Below the pieces are notes generated by a model, which was given only the letters and a program-made list of their open reading frames with translations, did not search any database and was not told the origin of the DNA. A DNA stretch of 64,000 bases from NCBI RefSeq assembly GCF_027943945.1, contig NZ_AP027141.1, positions 2,356,001 to 2,420,000 of the forward strand. Reading direction: 5' to 3'. Positions within the stretch are counted from its first letter, which is position 1. The number at the start of each line of letters is the position of its first letter. Position numbers and translations under genes: made by a program. Positions 60,543 to 64,000 of this stretch are shown here, piece by piece. The DNA is from Microbacterium terricola (GTDB lineage Bacteria; Actinomycetota; Actinomycetes; Actinomycetales; Microbacteriaceae).

Positions 60543-61226
60543 ATGCGGGTCTTGCTTGTGGAGGACGATGCGCTGCTCGCCGCGACCGTCGCGCAGCTGC
60601 TGCGCGAAGCTGGGTATGCGGTCGACGTCGAAGCGGATGCGGCATCCGCGCTGGTCACGTTCGAGATCGAGCCGGAAGATCTCGTCGTGCTCGACGTGCG
60701 GCTGCCGGGCATGCCGGGCGGCGGAGTCGAACTGTGTCGACGCATCCGAGAAGTGGCGCCGGACACCCCGATCCTGATGCTCACGGCGATCAGTGCCCGC
60801 GCCACGATCGTGCAGTGCCTGGACGCAGGCGCCGACGACTACCTGGTCAAGCCGTTCCACGTGCAGGAGCTCCTCGCGCGAATCCGCGCACTTCTCCGCC
60901 GCGCTCCCACGGCCCTACCTCCGCGGCTGACTGTGGGTTCGCTCACCCTCGATCCCGGCAGACGTGCCGTGGAGCGTCGGGGTCGGGTCATCCCGCTCAG
61001 CCCGAAGGAGTTCTCCGTGCTGGACTATCTGATGCGCCACCCGGATGCGGTGATCACCAGCAGCGAGCTGATCGACCACGCCTGGGATCGCAACTACGAC
61101 GGGTACAGCAACGTGGTGCCCACCTACATCCGCTATCTTCGCCGCAAGCTCGCTATTCCGGGCGAGGCCGACCCCATCGTGACGCACCGCGGTGCTGGCT
61201 ACTCGGTGACGAGCGAGATCGCATGA
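60543..61226 (+). CDS. OmpR-family response regulator
   Basis: 227 residues. MRVLLVEDDALLAATVAQLL; acceptor Asp in LVVLDVRLPGMPG (about 53), Thr region ILMLTAISARATI, Lys in YLVKPFHVQ. Winged helix: LSPKEFSVLDYLMRHPDAVI, then YIRYLRRKLAIPGEADPIVT. It is coupled to the following kinase by an ATGA overlap. The two systems in this region are not close duplicates. Confidence 0.96.
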   Translation: MRVLLVEDDALLAATVAQLLREAGYAVDVEADAASALVTFEIEPEDLVVLDVRLPGMPGGGVELCRRIREVAPDTPILMLTAISARATIVQCLDAGADDYLVKPFHVQELLARIRALLRRAPTALPPRLTVGSLTLDPGRRAVERRGRVIPLSPKEFSVLDYLMRHPDAVITSSELIDHAWDRNYDGYSNVVPTYIRYLRRKLAIPGEADPIVTHRGAGYSVTSEIA

Positions 61227-62197
61227 TCCTGCGACGCGCCCGCTGGCGACTCACTCTCGGTTTCACGGCGGTCCAGTTGATCACGTACGCCGCCTTCGCA
61301 TTCTCGGTCTATGCGTTCGTCACGGCGACGTTCGACTTCGACGGCTTCGAGGAGGGCGGATCAGCGCTTTCGGCGGAGGCAGGCTTTGCGACGCTGCGTG
61401 CCGCGCTGCTGCTCGCGTTCGCCGGCCTCGTGCTGGTAGCGCCGCTCTCCAGCTGGGCTCTCGCGGGGATTGCGATGAGGCCCGTCGCCGACGCGCTTGC
61501 CGCTCAGCGTCGATTCGTCGATGACGCCTCGCACGAGTTGCGGACACCGTTGACGGCCATCCAGGGCCAGCTCGAGTTGGCCCTTCTGCGCCCACGTACG
61601 CTCGCCGAATACCGTGCGGCGTGCGAGAAGGCGCTCGCGGCGACGCACGTCCTTGCCGCGACGGCCGACGATCTGCTCGTCGCCTCGGAGCACACGCGCG
61701 AGCGCCCGGACGTCAGCTTCGTCGCATTGGGCGAGGCCGTGCGGGGCGCGCGCGGGCTGCTCGCCCACCCCGAGCGAGTCGCGATCGAAATTGCCGGGCA
61801 GCCCAAAGTGGAGGCCTCGTCGGCTGCTCTCCAGCGCGTACTGGTGAACATCCTCGTGAACGCATGCCGCTACTCGAGCGAGGACACCACCATCGTGGCG
61901 AGGGTGTTCTCGCGCGGGCGGTGGGCGGTCGTGGAGGTCGAGGATCGCGGCATCGGGATGACGCGCTCTGAGTCCCGGCGCGCGTTCGACCGATTCTGGC
62001 AGGCGGACCCATCTCGCACGGGCGAGGGCAGCGGGCTGGGGTTGTCCATCGTCCGGGAGATCGTGAACTCGCTGCGTGGCGACATCTCAATCAGCTCCGT
62101 TCCTGGAGCGGGCACCACTGTGCGCGTTCGGCTACCGCTCTCACGTTCGTCCCACGATCCCGTCCGTAGCGTCGAGGCGACGGCAGATTCCGTCTGA
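61223..62197 (+). CDS. sensor histidine kinase (short sensor)
   Basis: 324 residues. Two membrane helices (about 12-35, LTLGFTAVQLITYAAFAFSV, and 60-85, LLLAFAGLVLVAPLSSWALA) with a short acidic loop between them. HisKA: RRFVDDASHELRTPLTAIQG (His about 103). N-box: LVNILVNACRYSSEDTTIVA; G-boxes: VEDRGIGMTRSESRRAFDRF and EGSGLGLSIVREIVNSLRGD. The tiny extracytoplasmic loop suggests that it senses the membrane or a small partner, perhaps the repeat protein downstream. Confidence 0.94.
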   Translation: MILRRARWRLTLGFTAVQLITYAAFAFSVYAFVTATFDFDGFEEGGSALSAEAGFATLRAALLLAFAGLVLVAPLSSWALAGIAMRPVADALAAQRRFVDDASHELRTPLTAIQGQLELALLRPRTLAEYRAACEKALAATHVLAATADDLLVASEHTRERPDVSFVALGEAVRGARGLLAHPERVAIEIAGQPKVEASSAALQRVLVNILVNACRYSSEDTTIVARVFSRGRWAVVEVEDRGIGMTRSESRRAFDRFWQADPSRTGEGSGLGLSIVREIVNSLRGDISISSVPGAGTTVRVRLPLSRSSHDPVRSVEATADSV

Positions 62198-62209
62198 AGG
62201 GAAACACAC

Positions 62210-62524
62210 ATGGAAACCGAGAAGAAGAAGCTCCGGCTAGGCGTCGGATCCGGCATCGCCGCGATCGTTCTCGCCTCGGGCCTTGCGATCGGCATCCCCG
62301 CAATCGCACAGGCCTCGTCACCTGGACCGACCTCCGTCGGGTTCGAGGACGGCACGAACGACGGCGAGATCGCCGATGACGACAACGTCCAGTTCGAAGA
62401 CGGCACGAACGACGGCGAGACTGCCGACGATCAAGGTGTCGAGGACGGCACGAACGACGGCGAGACCGCCGACGATCAGGAGATCGAAGACGGCACCGAC
62501 GACGGTGAGACCGCTGACGACTGA
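62210..62524 (+). CDS. secreted acidic tandem-repeat protein
   Basis: 104 residues from ATG 62210 (METEKKKLRLGVGSGIAAIV). The signal segment (about 10-35) is followed by four imperfect repeats of EDGTNDGETADD (FEDGTNDGEIADDDN, FEDGTNDGETADDQG, then two more). The Asp/Asn/Gly pattern resembles calcium- or cation-binding loops. It is 12 bases downstream of the second kinase and is probably co-transcribed; it may be a sensor ligand or a cell-surface cation buffer. Confidence 0.8.
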   Translation: METEKKKLRLGVGSGIAAIVLASGLAIGIPAIAQASSPGPTSVGFEDGTNDGEIADDDNVQFEDGTNDGETADDQGVEDGTNDGETADDQEIEDGTDDGETADD

Positions 62525-62540
62525 CCCAGGCTGTCCTGAG

Positions 62541-62582
62541 CGCCGACCGCGGCCTCGCGTCTATCGCGACAAGCGGTCGGCG
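62541..62582. terminator. bidirectional terminator-like hairpin between convergent genes
   Basis: CGCCGACCGC (62541-62550) and GCGGTCGGCG (62573-62582) pair perfectly around a 22-base loop, between the repeat-protein stop and the end of the PAP2 gene. It overlaps the final PAP2 codons. Confidence 0.6.
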
Positions 62583-63214
62583 TTCTCTATGGTCCGCTGG
62601 GCGCCGCGGCGAATGACCGCCATCGTCGTCCATGCGATCAACGCCACCGACGTTCCGAGGACTGCGCCTGCGAACACGTCCGTGAGCCAGTGGGCCGCGA
62701 GGTAGGTACGACTCCAGGCCATGGCCGTGACCCACACTGCTGCCGCGCCCCACATCACGGCCACCCGCATGGACAGGGCGAGGGCCACCATGACGGTGGC
62801 CGCGAGAGTCGTGTGACCTGAGGGGAACGATGTCATCGCATCGGTGACCAGGGAATCCGCCGGTCGAGGCCGAGTCAGCGACAGTTTGAGCACGGTCGCG
62901 ACCGCTTCCGACACCACCATGGCGGTGAGCACGACGAGCGCATCCCAGGGTCGTCGAGCGAGAACGAGTCCGACGACAAGGGCGATGCCGATGACGATCA
63001 TCGACACCACGCCACCGACGGCATCCAGAGCCCTCGCGACGGTGAGCCCGACATCCGTCCGCCACACCAGCATCAGGTCGTGCCACCACATGTCGATACC
63101 AAGTGGGCCGTTGCCCAACGCCTTGATGACGACGCCGAGCAGCACGACAGCACCGATGGAGACGGTTGCGCCGATGAGAATGACGACCGGCGACCGTCGG
63201 GACGGTGCGCGCAT
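62561..63214 (-). CDS. PAP2-family phosphatase (membrane)
   Basis: 217 residues. Membrane segments flank the phosphatase motifs KLSLTRPRPAD (motif 1), TSFPSGHTTLAATVMVALAL (motif 2) and YLAAHWLTDVFAG (motif 3). This K-x6-RP, P-S-G-H and S/H-x5-H-x3-D set is complete. It probably dephosphorylates undecaprenyl diphosphate or phosphatidate. It has its own promoter upstream. Confidence 0.94.
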   Translation of the reverse strand: MRAPSRRSPVVILIGATVSIGAVVLLGVVIKALGNGPLGIDMWWHDLMLVWRTDVGLTVARALDAVGGVVSMIVIGIALVVGLVLARRPWDALVVLTAMVVSEAVATVLKLSLTRPRPADSLVTDAMTSFPSGHTTLAATVMVALALSMRVAVMWGAAAVWVTAMAWSRTYLAAHWLTDVFAGAVLGTSVALIAWTTMAVIRRGAQRTIENADRLSR

Positions 63215-63328
63215 TCACGCCTCCCGTCGCTGTCAGCCGTCACAGAGCGCAACGAGCCTGGACGCTCAACGCTAGAGAGGCCGTCTGATCAGCCGGGATG
63301 AAACAGGCCTCGGTTTCTGAGAGAACGT

Positions 63329-64000
63329 TCAGGCCGGGCTGCGACGGGTCGTCATCTCGATGTCGGCCGGTCGGTGAACGACGCGACCCGTCACGCGCAG
63401 CAGCGTGGTGGAGGTGAGCGAGCCCGCTGCGATGATGCCGGCGAGGACCACGAGTTGGAAACGACCGGCTTCGAACGGAGATGCGCCCGCGAAGATCGCG
63501 CCGACGAACGCCCCAGGCAAGACCACGATCCCGGTGGTCCTGGTCTGGTCGATCGAGGGAAGCAGCGCAGTGCGTATCGCGCTGTGGGCGAGACTCCGCG
63601 TGGACTGCCAAGGGGTCGCGCCGAGTGCGAGCCAGCCTTCAACCTCATCCCAGTGATCGCGGACAGCCTGCCGATAGATGCGCTCGGTCATGATCGCGAC
63701 GGTCATCGTGTTGCCGATGATGATGCCGCCGATCGCCAGGGCGTAACGCGGTGAGGGCTCGAGTGCCCCGCTGCCGAACGCCACGATCATGACGACGACG
63801 GGGCCGACCAGCATCGCCAGCGCGAGCGGAGGAACACCGCGCCAAGATACCTTCGCGCGTCGTGCCGCGGTCCAGACGGCCGCGGCGAGCATGACCAGCA
63901 GCCCCAAGCCCACCAGCAGCGGGTCCTGGATGATCCCGGCGAGGACCAGGCTCAGCACAGTGAGCTGGAAGGCAGCCCTCACGAGTGCCCAGACACCCGC
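63329..64000 (-). CDS. FetB-like (UPF0014) ABC permease, partial at right edge
   Basis: The frame is open to base 64000. The first conventional start in view (GTG 63982, VRAAFQLTVLSLVLAGIIQD) corresponds to a point about 30 residues into the family, so the N terminus lies beyond the edge. Features are ALAIGGIIIGNTMTVAIMTE, the long EVEGWLALGATPWQSTRSLA helix and TRTTGIVVLPGAFVGAIFAG. Homologues (FetB) act with an ATPase in iron export; the partner gene should lie to the right of the window. Confidence 0.9.
   Translation of the reverse strand, partial: AGVWALVRAAFQLTVLSLVLAGIIQDPLLVGLGLLVMLAAAVWTAARRAKVSWRGVPPLALAMLVGPVVVMIVAFGSGALEPSPRYALAIGGIIIGNTMTVAIMTERIYRQAVRDHWDEVEGWLALGATPWQSTRSLAHSAIRTALLPSIDQTRTTGIVVLPGAFVGAIFAGASPFEAGRFQLVVLAGIIAAGSLTSTTLLRVTGRVVHRPADIEMTTRRSPA

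Noticed and set aside
62341..62520. Short tandem DNA repeats in the last plus-strand gene of the two-component region
   Set aside because: They encode the EDGTNDGETADD repeat protein; not a CRISPR or promoter array.
1..64000. tRNA, rRNA, riboswitch or CRISPR elements
   Set aside because: No cloverleaf with a TTCGA loop, conserved rRNA block or repeat-spacer pattern was recognised by eye; a covariance-model scan would settle it.

Overview
The window is high-GC actinobacterial DNA with strong G/C third-position bias, GTG/TTG starts and many 4-bp ATGA/GTGA overlaps. A DUF7882-like protein (30518-30871), a family I know mainly from Microbacteriaceae, suggests Microbacterium or a close relative. 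No rRNA, tRNA or CRISPR array was seen.

Region 1 (1-18849, minus strand): a contractile injection system (eCIS, a phage-tail-like secretion particle of the Afp/PVC type). Transcription runs right to left: LuxR regulator, receiver-like protein, AAA+ ATPase, DUF4157 cargo/toxin candidate, DUF4255 terminator-cap protein, sheath, inner tube, assembly chaperone, a 43-residue microprotein, an unknown protein, LysM protein, gpD-like hub, spike, PAAR tip, gp25 wedge, giant baseplate-J protein, and a second baseplate protein cut by the left edge. Most junctions overlap by 4 bp, so the set is probably one translationally coupled operon.

Region 2 (19102-25158): an MmyB-type regulator, a VOC protein, a monooxygenase-like protein, then an island-like stretch with a decayed serine recombinase, unknown genes, and a coupled DUF5343 + Swt1-type HEPN pair that could be a defence or toxin unit.

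Region 3 (25159-37984): small regulator/enzyme modules. NmrA and quinone oxidoreductase face a TetR. An aldo-keto reductase follows. A LuxR regulator faces a GlsB membrane protein across duplicated palindromes. MarR faces a VOC protein, Hsp20 faces an HspR-like MerR, and TetR faces an SDR plus a second quinone oxidoreductase. An M48 protease ends the region.

Region 4 (38162-51547): a secreted beta-helix-like protein, ArsR-VOC, GNATs, a rhodanese-SRPBCC fusion, a MacB-like ABC exporter next to a NarL-type two-component system, a MerR-GyrI regulator, YdeI, a methyltransferase and further VOC proteins.

Region 5 (51615-57032): a two-gene operon encoding a HET-C-like protein and a 1029-residue protein of unknown function. 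This is the most unusual non-eCIS locus.

Region 6 (57097-64000): a VOC-HxlR operon with a palindromic operator, a strong hairpin, a PepSY protein, two tandem OmpR/histidine-kinase pairs, a secreted acidic repeat protein, a PAP2 phosphatase and a FetB-like permease cut by the right edge.
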